Below are positions 39,865 through 48,316 of a DNA stretch of 64,000 bases, piece by piece. The notes beneath the pieces were generated by a model, which did no database searches, was not told the origin of the DNA, and worked only from the letters and a program-made list of their open reading frames with translations. Made by a program: the position numbers and the translations under genes. Origin of the DNA: Paulinella micropora (Eukaryota > Cercozoa > Imbricatea > Euglyphida > Paulinellidae); contig WBZZ01006272.1 in assembly GCA_019918135.1 (NCBI GenBank), forward strand, positions 39,326 to 103,325, given 5' to 3'. How positions within the stretch are numbered: position 1 is the stretch's first letter; each line of letters opens with the position of its first letter.

Positions 39865-41373
39865 TCATCCAGCTACCGCGCAGGCAGCCCGGCTTATTTT
39901 CATAGGCAGGTCAGTGACGTGTTGCCAGACATTACGGTGCTCGTCGTAGCGCTCTACGCTTGCGAGCGCTTTACCTTCGCAGCTAGAGCCCCCCAGCACG
40001 TACAGTTCCCCGTTGAGGACGGCGGCGGCCGGGTCCTCGCGCCCCTGACACAGCGGCGCGACCTCCTCCCAGACATCTAGGGCCGGGTCATAGCGCTCGA
40101 CAGAAGCTAGCACCTGGTCTAGCGCGTTCAGGCCGCCGATGGCGTACAGTCTGTTATTCAGCACAGCCGCCGAACAACCCCACCTCGCAACCCTCAAGCG
40201 TGCCACCGCAGACCACGAGCCTCCGGGGCTGCACCGTTCCGCGCAGGCAAGGGGTTCGTCTTCGTCGCTCCTGCCACCAAAGACGTAGAGCCGGCCCCCC
40301 AGCACACCCCCGCCGGGATAAGCCCGTGCCCTGGACATAGGTACCGACTCGGACCAGACATTGGTAGTCGTGTCAAAAACCGCGACGCGTGCCAGTGTTG
40401 TAAGGTCGCCCGACCCGCCGAGCAAGTAGATGTTGCTGCCGAGCGCCAACGCCAGGGCGCCTACACAGGCCTGCACCAGAGCCGGCAGCTGTTCCCACCT
40501 CGCGTCCTGCCGGGATATGTCTAGGCGCTCTACGTCTCTCAGGCGGTTCCCGACGTCAACTTCCCCCATGGCGTACAGGTATTTGCCCACGGCCAAGCCG
40601 GCGGGGTGCGCGCGGGGCCTGTGAAGCTCGCCGCGTCGTGTCCAGCTGTTTTGCTTGGCGTCGTAGCAGAACGTATGACCAAGGCGTTTGGGGTAGGGGT
40701 CCGTGCCGCCCGCGCAACAGCCGCCAAACACGTACAGACAGGCCTGCCGGATCGAGGCTCGAGTTTTTTCCCTGGAGCTCCAAGAATGGCGCAGAAAGGA
40801 GAGCTCGACGAGACATTCCTCGCGCTCTACGCCGGCCTCCACCTCTAGCGTCTCCCGGCCCAGCAGTTCCTGCAGCTCTGCCTTGTGCTTCCCGATCATT
40901 TGGCGGATGCAGTAGAGTTCGTCGCTGAGCTCCTTCTGCTCTTGCTTGGAGCTTTGTTCCATGCGCAGACACAGCGACGCGCTCTTGGCCTCCAGAGCTA
41001 GCACGTCTTGCTTGCGCTTGTCAATGGCGGATGTGAGCTGCTGCTGGGCCGCCGCAACTGCGCGGGGTAGTTCTTGCCACTTGGTACGCGTGCCTACCAG
41101 CCGAAGGTTAAATCCGCCGGCCGAGGTTAGTTGTTGTAGGAGGAAAGTAGTTGATTCCTCGGCCAGTCCATCCCCAAAGTGTCCGTCCTGCAGCTGGCAC
41201 AGCTTCGACGCCGTGGCCAACAGGGTCTGGTACAGCTCGACAGCGGGCTTGTTCACGACAACGGTGGCGACCGCCGGCTTTGTCTTGCTGTCGTCCTCGC
41301 AATCGTCGAGCCCCCGAATGTCACTGGCCTTGGGGGTGTTGTCAGCTAGTCTTCTTTTCTTTCTGGTTAGCAT
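39865..41373 (-). CDS. Kelch-repeat protein with an N-terminal coiled coil
   Basis: 502 codons from ATG 41373. Residues 1-20 are basic (MLTRKKRRLADN). About 60-200 form helices with a coiled-coil character (LDALEAKSASLCLRMEQSSK-type Lys/Glu/Gln pattern). From about 215 six kelch repeats follow, with the usual GG and Trp positions (IYLLGGSGDLTTLARVAVFD, LYVFGGRSDEDEPLACAERC, LYAIGGLNALDQVLASVERY, LYVLGGSSCEGKALASVERY). These predict a six-bladed propeller. No BTB domain is seen. Kelch proteins commonly serve as adaptors for Cullin-3 ligases or for the cytoskeleton. It is divergent from the LRR gene at 41525. Confidence 0.85.
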   Translation of the reverse strand: MLTRKKRRLADNTPKASDIRGLDDCEDDSKTKPAVATVVVNKPAVELYQTLLATASKLCQLQDGHFGDGLAEESTTFLLQQLTSAGGFNLRLVGTRTKWQELPRAVAAAQQQLTSAIDKRKQDVLALEAKSASLCLRMEQSSKQEQKELSDELYCIRQMIGKHKAELQELLGRETLEVEAGVEREECLVELSFLRHSWSSREKTRASIRQACLYVFGGCCAGGTDPYPKRLGHTFCYDAKQNSWTRRGELHRPRAHPAGLAVGKYLYAMGEVDVGNRLRDVERLDISRQDARWEQLPALVQACVGALALALGSNIYLLGGSGDLTTLARVAVFDTTTNVWSESVPMSRARAYPGGGVLGGRLYVFGGRSDEDEPLACAERCSPGGSWSAVARLRVARWGCSAAVLNNRLYAIGGLNALDQVLASVERYDPALDVWEEVAPLCQGREDPAAAVLNGELYVLGGSSCEGKALASVERYDEHRNVWQHVTDLPMKISRAACAVAG

Positions 41374-41524
41374 TGCTTGGTTTTTTTTCTCTGTTTCTCT
41401 TTACTTTACCACAAACAAAGGGACGAAGGGGGGGGGGGGATCACCCCCCCCCCCTGCTGCAGAAACAAAGGGGCGGAGAAGGGGCCACCCGCCGGCGTTG
41501 GCCCAGATTGAGACAAAGAGCACA
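41374..41524. promoter_or_regulatory. Divergent gap with G/C hairpin
   Basis: About 10 G, GGATCA, then about 12 C at 41430-41455 forms a strong hairpin, between the Kelch gene (minus) and the LRR gene (plus). Downstream is purine-rich DNA leading to ATG 41525. Confidence 0.55.
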
Positions 41525-42623
41525 ATGGAGCGAGAACGAAAAACCTGTGGCACCGAGCAGGCCCGCCGCCGCTGTGATAAGAGAACTGCAGGGTGCAGAA
41601 GAAGCAGTCCGACTTGCTCTAGTGTGTCGCGGAACTCTGGAAATCGTCAAGAGCAGCGAGTTTTGGGAGGGCTGGGAGCAACCAATCTTTGAGTTGTCGC
41701 GTGACAGCAAAAAAGCAGTGTTCTCTTTCTTTGTCCAACACTGTATTGAGGCCCGCCGGCCCTTGCGACAGGTTTCGCTTTGTGCTCCCTACAACCCAGA
41801 AAACTACACAGGGAAGTGTCTGAACGAGGTGACTGTCACAACCCTAGTGATGATAGGCAAGCCTGGTAGAAAACACGTAGTGCAAGAGAGAAACTTCCTG
41901 AACGAATTTGCTGGCATCCACAAATTAGTTGCCGCCAACACCAGTGACATCTGCCAGCATCTGCAGAACCGCCAAAACACTCGTAACCTGTGGTCACTCA
42001 TGATTCTAGGCCAGGAGGTGACTGACGACAGCCTGCGAGTCTTGCAGGGCCTGGAAGATTTGGAGAGCTTGACTCTTCGGCGATGCCGTCTGATAACCGA
42101 CACCGGCCTACGGGATCTGCAACAATTGACGAAGCTGACGTTTAGCCAACGGGCACTTGACAACATAACTATAGAGCAAGTGTCTTTCCTCAAAAAGCTG
42201 AAAGAATTGGACCTGTCTGGATGTAGAAATATCTCGGGCAAGAACATAGAACTACTTGCCGACTTTGAATTCGACTGCCTGCGACTTCGTTTCTGCGGTG
42301 ATACCAGTGACAGCAAACTACACGTTTTGAGCCAAATGCAGGGCTTGCAAGCTTTGCATTTGAGAATGACTCCAGCAATCACTGTTTACGGCCTGGCAAA
42401 TTTGCAGCTCTGTCCCGCACTGGAAGAATTGGTCATCGAAGGCTGTAATCAGTTTGAGGACCTTTTTGTACTACAAGGATTCCGCGCTCTGCGCACGTTC
42501 GTGATGCTTGAGTGTTCTGGTGTGTCTGCTGAATCGCGGGAGGCGCTGAAACGGGCCAGGCCTGGCATGCACCTTTGCCTAAGCCTCCACGATATCTATT
42601 CCGCCCTGACTTTATTTGAATAA
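41525..42623 (+). CDS. F-box/leucine-rich-repeat protein, 5' end in two frames
   Basis: The main frame is open from upstream through 42623, but the only suitable ATG (41525, MERERK) is in another frame. The frames join either by losing one A from the A5 run at about 41539 (giving MERERKPVAPSRP) or by a short intron starting at 41547 (58 or 61 nt). An F-box-like segment follows (AVIRELQGAEEAVRLALVCR, then FWEGWE). Several leucine-rich repeats of the AMN1/FBXL type come next (LEDLESLTLRRCRLITDTGL, KLKELDLSGCRNISGKNIEL, CPALEELVIEGCNQFEDLFV). F-box plus LRR suggests an SCF substrate adaptor (inference). The stop TAA overlaps an AATAAA at 42619-42624. Confidence 0.7.
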
Positions 42624-42624
42624 A
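42619..42624 (+). terminator. AATAAA overlapping the stop codon
   Basis: AATAAA spans the TAA stop of the LRR gene (42621-42623). A second AATAAA follows at about 42667. The minus-strand gene at 24586 shows the same overlap. Confidence 0.55.
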
Positions 42625-43042
42625 AATACTTTTTGTCTTTGCAGTTGATGTGTGCGCAAAGTAGAAATAAAAGTTAGTTTTAGCGGCTTTTCTGGTTATG
42701 AGACAGTAACGCCGAGATGCTGACGAGACAGCACGCGTTTTATTTAATCATTAAAGAGATCGCGTCGTTGGGCGCCGGGTTAGCTAAAAGCTAGCTGCAG
42801 ATTTTTCTAGTATGCGTTTCTTTTCCTTTTGTTGTCCTGCTTCTCCCTCCCGGTCACGCCCCCTTTTTAGCTTTTCTTTGTCTGTCTTCCGTCTGAGCGA
42901 CGTCTCGCTGCTTTGTCCTGGCAACAATTTAGAGGAGAGTCTCCCCCCCCCTTTTTTGTCAGAGGACGGTGGGGAGGGGAGGGGGGAAAGAGAAGGGGAG
43001 GGAACAATCCTAAAAAATTGCATCGGGGAAAAAAAGGTGAAA

Positions 43043-43201
43043 TTAGAGCCTTAGATCCCTAGGAGTGTGAGTGCGCCGGGGCGCAGCTTGGAGCCGTCCG
43101 AGCCGTGCTAGGCCCGCCCGAGCTTGTGCTAGCCCCGCCCGAGCCTATGCTCTGCCACCCAAAAGCTGCGCTCGCACGCTACTAAGGATTTAAGGCTCTA
43201 A
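43043..43201. mobile_element. 159-bp inverted-repeat element, copy 1
   Basis: Terminal inverted repeats begin TTAGAGCCTTAGATCCCTAG and end CTAAGGATTTAAGGCTCTAA. The next bases (AGTGTGAGTGCG inside left, CGCTCGCACGCT inside right) also pair. The centre carries three degenerate copies of GCCCGAGCxTGTGCT. No coding capacity. MITE-like (inference). Confidence 0.65.
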
Positions 43202-43390
43202 ATTGCCCCCGCGGGAAAATACGTCCCATTTTTCTCTCGTCCCCTTCTCTCTTCCCCTCCCCTATTTTATCAGAGGACGGTGGGGGGGGGGGGAAGGGGA
43301 GAGAAGGGGAGGAGGGGAGAGAAGCGGAGGGGGGAAGAGAAGGGGAGGGAACAATCCTAAAAAAATGGTTTCGGGGGAAAAAAAGTGAAA

Positions 43391-43549
43391 TTAGAGCCTT
43401 AGATCCCTAGGAGTGTGAGTGCGCCGGGGCACAGCTTGGAGCCGTCCGAGCCGTGCTAGGCCCGCCCGAGCTTGTGCTAGCCCCGCCCGAGCCTGTGCTC
43501 TGCCATCCAAAAGCTGCGCTCGCACGCTACTAAGGATCTAAGGCTCTAA
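43391..43549. mobile_element. 159-bp inverted-repeat element, copy 2
   Basis: Same length and ends as copy 1, with the right terminus CTAAGGATCTAAGGCTCTAA. It starts 348 bases after copy 1, separated by ATTGCCCCCGCGGGAAAATA, a pyrimidine tract, CAGAGGACGGTGG, a purine tract and CAATCCTAAAAAAATGG. Confidence 0.65.
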
Positions 43550-43731
43550 ATTGCCCCCGCGGGAAAATACGTCCCATTTTTCTCTCTTCCCCTTCTCTCT
43601 TCCCCTCCCCTATTTTGTCAGAGGACGGTGGGGGAGGGGAGAGAAGGGGAGGAAGGGAGAGAAGGGGAGGGAGGAAGAGAAGGGGAGGGAACGATCCTAA
43701 AAAAATGGCCTCGGGGGGAAAAAAAGTGAAA

Positions 43732-43890
43732 TTAGAGCCTTAGATCCCTAGGAGTGTGAGTGCGCCGGGGCGCAGCTTGGAGCCGTCCGAGCCGTGCTAA
43801 GGCCTATTCGAGCCGTGCTAGCCCCGCCCGAGCCTGTGCTCTGCCACCCAAAAGCTGCGCTCGCACGCTACTAAGTATCTAAGGCTCTAA
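43732..43890. mobile_element. 159-bp inverted-repeat element, copy 3
   Basis: Third copy, starting 341 bases after copy 2. The centre differs slightly (GGCCTATTCGAGCC) and the right end has CTAAGTATCTAAGGCTCTAA. The flank on the right is a shortened version of the spacer. Confidence 0.65.
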
Positions 43891-44173
43891 ATTGCCCCGC
43901 GGGGAAACTCGTCCCATTTTTCTCTCTTCCCCTTCTCTCCTTCGCTGTGCTTAGACCGCAGGGCTCCCCACAGGCGCCTCTCTTCGTAGATGCCAAACTC
44001 GGTGGTCTCAGGGTTCAGCCAGGCGCCGGTTGCACTCCGGGGCTCCTGGGGGTTATTACTACTTTTAAGCTCGATGAGAGGCGGTCGCTGTTGAGTCTGG
44101 CCAGCAAGGGGTTGCATTCATTCGCTGTGAGTTGGTCTCTTGCTTTTTAGCGTGGCTTGTGCCCCCTGTGTGG

Positions 44174-44539
44174 TCACTTGGTGCAGTTGCCATCTTGCCC
44201 TCGCAGTCTACACATTCTGCGGTAGGCGGAGAATAGCTGGCGCGCACTGGCTGCCAACGCGCCGTTTGCGAAGTGATCGTTGTCTAAAAATTCTCGGAAG
44301 CTTGCGTTCACAATATCGGGCATCAACATATAGTGCCAAGGCGCATGGTCAAGGCCTCCCCAGCGCCTTGGCACTATATGATCAACATGTGCCCGGACGC
44401 CTCCCGGCGTGAAGTACGCTGCTAGAAGGGGATGCCCGCGATTGGCGCGTGCCAATTTGCGCGCTTCAAACAGAGAGAGGGGCCTCTTTAGATTGACTAG
44501 ATCTGCAAAATCTCCAAGGTAGACGGGCTCGGTTATCAT
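44174..44539 (-). CDS. HNH-like endonuclease
   Basis: 121 codons from ATG 44539 (MITEPVYLG). The central motif HVDHIVPRRWGGLDH followed by WHYMLMPDIVNASF matches the beta-beta-alpha HNH layout: His-x-Asp-His, Gly-Gly-Leu, then a distal Asn. Typical HNH proteins have Cys pairs that are absent here. The N-terminal part has a basic helix (LARANRGHPLLAAYF). HNH proteins in giant viruses are often homing or mobile nucleases. An 18-bp perfect inverted repeat (44327-44344 and 44363-44380) lies exactly within the active-site coding region. Unlike most genes here, the 5' flank (44540-44622) lacks a G/C hairpin. It lies next to another small gene on the same strand. Confidence 0.6.
   Translation of the reverse strand: MITEPVYLGDFADLVNLKRPLSLFEARKLARANRGHPLLAAYFTPGGVRAHVDHIVPRRWGGLDHAPWHYMLMPDIVNASFREFLDNDHFANGALAASARQLFSAYRRMCRLRGQDGNCTK
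44327..44380. repeat. Perfect 18-bp inverted repeat inside the HNH-like gene
   Basis: CATATAGTGCCAAGGCGC (44327-44344) and GCGCCTTGGCACTATATG (44363-44380), with an 18-base spacer. The arms are exact reverse complements and encode HIVPRR-type and APWHYM-type residues on the minus strand. No similar palindrome of this length was seen inside other genes. Confidence 0.8.
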
Positions 44540-44622
44540 AATTTCTACGTCCCTGTGCAACAGTATTAAAGATTTTTAATCAATTAGTTAGACAGTGAAT
44601 AAGTGACTTACTTTTCCAGTGC

Positions 44623-45092
44623 TTACATTTGCGTGAGGTCACGTCCTGTCCAAAGTCGATTCCTCGCCTGAGATTGTTCACGGAAATATTTCTGCCTTTC
44701 TGCATGTTCTTCGGAGCTTGGTGTAGCTTGGGGTTCGGCGTGCATACCAAGATACGTATGAATTTTGTTTTTGAATGTCATATTGGGACCGCCAAGCTCG
44801 CGAATGTATGTTCTTAGCTTTTCTCCATCGTCGCCTTTGATATGTAGAAACCTGTCTGTGAGCATTTCCTTTTCTAGACCAGAGGTTATACGTAGCTTCA
44901 TAACATGCCGGAAATCTTCACAGGCTTGTTCACACACACCTGTCGCGACACCTGACTTTTACATTTCCTGCACGTGTCACTTGGATTCTGTTTTTGTGTT
45001 GGAGTCTTTTCGGGCTTTGTCTTCTCCGCCACTGGCGAACCCTTGTGCTTGCCACATTTGTCACAGCGATTAGGCCGCCAAAACCTAGACAT
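44623..45092 (-). CDS. Small Cys-motif protein with a frame change
   Basis: ATG 45092 starts a frame with two Cys pairs (RCDKCGKHKG and TCRKCKSQ), suggesting a zinc-binding domain. The frame switches at a GTGTGTGT stretch (about 44932-44940). Removal of one GT would join SRQV to CEQACEDFRHVMKLR. An intron starting at GTAAAAGT or GTGACACG is also possible. The second part is helical, with LTDRFLHIKGDDGEKLRTYI. About 155 residues in total. No family is recognised. It follows the HNH-like gene's neighbourhood on the same strand and may work with it. 5' flank 45093-45302: G run (45215-45223) and C run (45247-45263) with hairpin potential. Confidence 0.45.
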
Positions 45093-45302
45093 AACTGTCT
45101 TTCTTTTGGTAAATATTCAGTTTATATGTATGTGTGTGTGTTCTTTGTCTGTTGGAAGGATACGGTAGAGGGCGGGAAGAGGTGTGGGAGGGGGGCCAAA
45201 GAGGGAAGAGAGAGGGGGGGGGGCAGAGGCGGTAAGAAAGCAGCCCCGCCCCCCCCCCCCCCTGAAGGGGGGCCCAGCGCGCGGTGGTGATTTTTGTTAA
45301 AT

Positions 45303-47726
45303 TTAGACGCCCGATGTTGGGTTGCACACGGCGTCCTCCAGCCGTTGCCAGGCCGAGCCGAGCAGCGCCTCCCAGGCCAAATCGTGGTAGTCTCGTGCCA
45401 GAACGGAGGCCACGCCCTCTTGAAACTCAGCGCATAAACCAGCCAGGTTTTTTCGGCCTATCCCCCTTTCTAAAACCAAGCCGTGTGAGCAGGCGCGGTC
45501 TTCTTCGTCTTCATCGACCCGGCGCAGCAGTAGCAGCGCCTGCGACAGCTTGGCCCTGGCCGCGGCCCTGTCAAAGCCACGAACACGGTTTCGAGCGGAT
45601 GCTCTCATTTGTCCCAGCAGAAGTTTGGTGTAGTGCAGCATCGCGAGGCGCTGCGGTTCGCGATCAAACCACGGCCGTGCGTACGGCCACACGTGCAATG
45701 GAGTCTCGTATTCGCTCGAGGTCTGTTCATACCAGCGCCAATATCTCTGAACATCGCAAAAGTCTACTGTATCCGACACGCAGTAGCCAACTAGAAAGAA
45801 CCAGGCTTCGGCAGATAAACGGGTGGGGGCGTCGCGCCGCCTGCCGGACCAGGTTTGCAGGTAGCGAGCCAGCTCGCAGGCTTCGCTTTTTTCCAGGCGG
45901 ACCTTGCATTTTTTCAAAGAGTAGGCGATCTCTCCGCGTGGCGACCTGAACACGCGCAGCAGAGCGTAACTGCCCTGCAGGCTCGATGCCGGTATTTGGG
46001 CGATGAGTGCCTCTGCCTTGAGTCGCGGGTTGGGTTTTTCATTGTGGCTCAGCACAAAGAAGCGGGCCAGCCGAAGCGGCACAGCCAGCGAGCACAGCCC
46101 GCGCCAAACCACGTCTTGCAATTTGAGCATCCCGTGCAAGTCGTGCCAGTAGTATTGGAAATATTGCTGCAAGTTGACGGAGCTAAAGGTGAGGCCGGCG
46201 ACGCGTGCAGACGTGAGTGTGTGGAACAGGCGCTGGTACGCGAGGGCCCAGGCACTGAGGCGTGCGCTTTCTTGCTCGGCCCTGGGACCGCGCAGGTCCA
46301 ATCTGCCTTCGTAGGTAAAATGTGAGAGGGGCAGGCCCAGTAGGAGCGTCAGTTCTGTGAGCCCGGCTAACGCGGTGCAACAGTGCCGAAAAAAGGTAAG
46401 GCCCGGGTGCCCGCTCTGGACGCGGCCGCCCGCCACGCAAGGCCCCTTGTCTAGTATCGAGACAGACACTGGACGCAGCAGCCGCAGCGCGGCCAGGTCA
46501 TCTTCACCGGGCTCGGCGCGGGCCTGTAGGTTGGAAAGATGCAACCGGAGGAACGCGGGCGCGGGCCCCCCAAGCGGGCACAGGAGCTGGTGCAGCCGGG
46601 CCAAGAGGCCCGGCTGCCAAAAGAAGTCGTCGTCTTGCCCGAAGAGCCGCCCCATGCCCTCCTCGTACGCAGACACGCTGAGCTCGTAGGCTTGCAGGGC
46701 GGGCATGCAGGCGGGCTGGAATCCCACGAACTCGTGCCCAAGGCCCTCACAGAACTGGATCAGCGTTCCCGGTGTCACGGCACTATCCGTCACCACTGTT
46801 TTGAGGCGTGGGCAGACTACGCCACGCGGTCCAAAGGGCAGCGCAAGCCTGTCCGAAACTTCCAAAAAAGGGTGCTTATAGTCAACGGATATTTCGATTT
46901 CTTCCAACGTGGGCGCTAGGGATTCAAAGGCTGCGCCCCACAGCTTGAGAGTGGTGCAGTTACGCAGGACGAGCCTCTGGAGGGGCGGTGCCGTGTGGGG
47001 CGGCGCCCACAGCCCCGCCAGCCCCGGCTCGCCAAAGTAACAACCCTGCAGGTGCAGTTCCTGCACTCCCGGCAGGAGAGCGCGCAGCTTGACCAGCATT
47101 TTTTCTATCAATGACTCACGTCTGCCAATATCACTACCATATTCCTGTGAGTTAAACACCAGCACCCGTAGTGGCGCGGCGGCCGCCCTCTCTAGCCAAG
47201 CGCCCAGCAGCTGGGCAGCAGCCTGCATCCAACACGTTATTTCTAATTTCGTCACATTCGAGTACCAGGAGAGCGCCCGTTGCAGCCACTGCAGTCTATT
47301 GCCAGACAGCGATAGTTTTGAGTAGTCAAAGTCGAATGGGTACTTCCTTGCAGCTTGCGACATATACAGATACTCCAACTTTAGTGACGTGTTGAGCTGC
47401 GGCAGACAATCCTCGGGCTGCGCCCCCGGCGGGGGCTGCAAAGCCTGCGCCCTCGGCGGGGGCTGCAAAGCGGGTGGTTCCTCTTTGCTAGAAAGGGCTC
47501 GCTTCAGCCAGAGCTGTGGGCGCACATAGGCAATGGCCCGCCGGTGCCAGTACCGGGAGGTCAGGCACAGAGCTAACCAGCCCTGCGTACAGAGCAGGTC
47601 TGCGCCGTCTGAAAAAAAGACCTCTTCCCACGCTTCCAAGCCGCGCCGCGCCCACGCCTCTTCCGTACAGGCTCGCTTGGATGGTTGCGGAGGCTCGGCT
47701 TGGCGCGCACGCTGGGCGCAGATCAT
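45303..47726 (-). CDS. Large F-box/LRR-like protein
   Basis: 807 codons from ATG 47726. After a basic start, residues 25-70 (WEEVFFSDGADLLCTQGWLA, then LCLTSRYWHRRAIAYV and RPQLWLKRAL) fit an F-box pattern. Residues about 130-330 contain leucine-rich segments (LYMSQAARKYPFDFDYSKLS, GVQELHLQGCYF, LQRLVLRNCTTLKLWGAAF). The rest is large and not recognised. It may form an extended horseshoe or helical domain. A Pro/Ala/Gln-rich linker (PPRAQALQPPPGAQP) follows the F-box region. F-box plus LRR again suggests a ubiquitin-ligase adaptor (inference). No introns or frame breaks are seen. Confidence 0.65.
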   Translation of the reverse strand: MICAQRARQAEPPQPSKRACTEEAWARRGLEAWEEVFFSDGADLLCTQGWLALCLTSRYWHRRAIAYVRPQLWLKRALSSKEEPPALQPPPRAQALQPPPGAQPEDCLPQLNTSLKLEYLYMSQAARKYPFDFDYSKLSLSGNRLQWLQRALSWYSNVTKLEITCWMQAAAQLLGAWLERAAAAPLRVLVFNSQEYGSDIGRRESLIEKMLVKLRALLPGVQELHLQGCYFGEPGLAGLWAPPHTAPPLQRLVLRNCTTLKLWGAAFESLAPTLEEIEISVDYKHPFLEVSDRLALPFGPRGVVCPRLKTVVTDSAVTPGTLIQFCEGLGHEFVGFQPACMPALQAYELSVSAYEEGMGRLFGQDDDFFWQPGLLARLHQLLCPLGGPAPAFLRLHLSNLQARAEPGEDDLAALRLLRPVSVSILDKGPCVAGGRVQSGHPGLTFFRHCCTALAGLTELTLLLGLPLSHFTYEGRLDLRGPRAEQESARLSAWALAYQRLFHTLTSARVAGLTFSSVNLQQYFQYYWHDLHGMLKLQDVVWRGLCSLAVPLRLARFFVLSHNEKPNPRLKAEALIAQIPASSLQGSYALLRVFRSPRGEIAYSLKKCKVRLEKSEACELARYLQTWSGRRRDAPTRLSAEAWFFLVGYCVSDTVDFCDVQRYWRWYEQTSSEYETPLHVWPYARPWFDREPQRLAMLHYTKLLLGQMRASARNRVRGFDRAAARAKLSQALLLLRRVDEDEEDRACSHGLVLERGIGRKNLAGLCAEFQEGVASVLARDYHDLAWEALLGSAWQRLEDAVCNPTSGV

Positions 47727-48316
47727 ATGTACGTACTAGTATAAAAAAGATAAAACAAACAAGAGAAAGCGAGAGAGAAGCCAGGAATAGAAAACAAAGG
47801 GTTGCAGGCATCCCCATCCTCCCCCCCCCCCCGCCCCTCTGTGCGAGGGCGGGGGCCTCTCTCCCACAGACGTCCCCCCTTCCCCTCCCCTTCCCTTCCG
47901 TTTGAACATCGCGAAAGTCTAAGGCTTTAACATCCGCCTCTGTAAAGTCGTTTTGCCGAAAACCCTTCGAGTATTGCCTTTTTCTACCATATCACACTCA
48001 GAAGGGGGGCAGGGAATGTCAGGGGGCAAGTGCATGTGACCGCGCCGCACGGGCCAGTTGAGGGGGCGGGAGGGGGGGGGTCGTAAACCCCCCACCCTGA
48101 TTTTTGCGATGGCGGGATTCCGTTTTTTGCACATAGGTTTGCAAGGCGTGATATGGTCGATAAAGGCAAAAACCAGCCAGTTTTCTCTGCACACTGGATG
48201 CACACACGTTCAGAGCGGGGGGCAAAGCCCCCGAGCCCCCCTTCAGCCCGCGCCAGCGGGCTGTAGCAATAGTACCTTGAAAGTCAAACGACTAAGATTG
48301 CTTCGATGGGCCATAT
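47727..48316. other. 590-base gap with palindromic element and transposon-end copy
   Basis: Left part: pyrimidine and C-run 5' flank of the preceding gene (47815-47900). At 47940-47998 lies a copy of the TGCCGAAAA/CCATATCAC palindromic family. At 48213-48265 lies the double hairpin found beside the TnpB relic. No gene is supported. Confidence 0.55.
48213..48265 (-). repeat. Double-hairpin transposon-end-like sequence (copy B)
   Basis: GGGGGGCAAAGCCCCC, then GAGCCCCCCTTCAGCCCGCG and CCAGCGGGCTGTAG. The reverse complement of the second half matches 13010-13036 at the end of the TnpB relic. No transposase is left here, so it is a solo end or a short non-autonomous derivative. Confidence 0.6.

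Larger units (their letters stand above)
42624..44173. other. Gene-free region with three tandem elements
   Basis: No supported gene. The left part is AT-rich and has polyadenylation-like signals. From 42955 to 43945 there is a tandem array of a purine/G-run tract plus a 159-bp inverted-repeat element, repeated three times. The right part (43945-44173) is unique, without clear coding signals. Confidence 0.6.
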
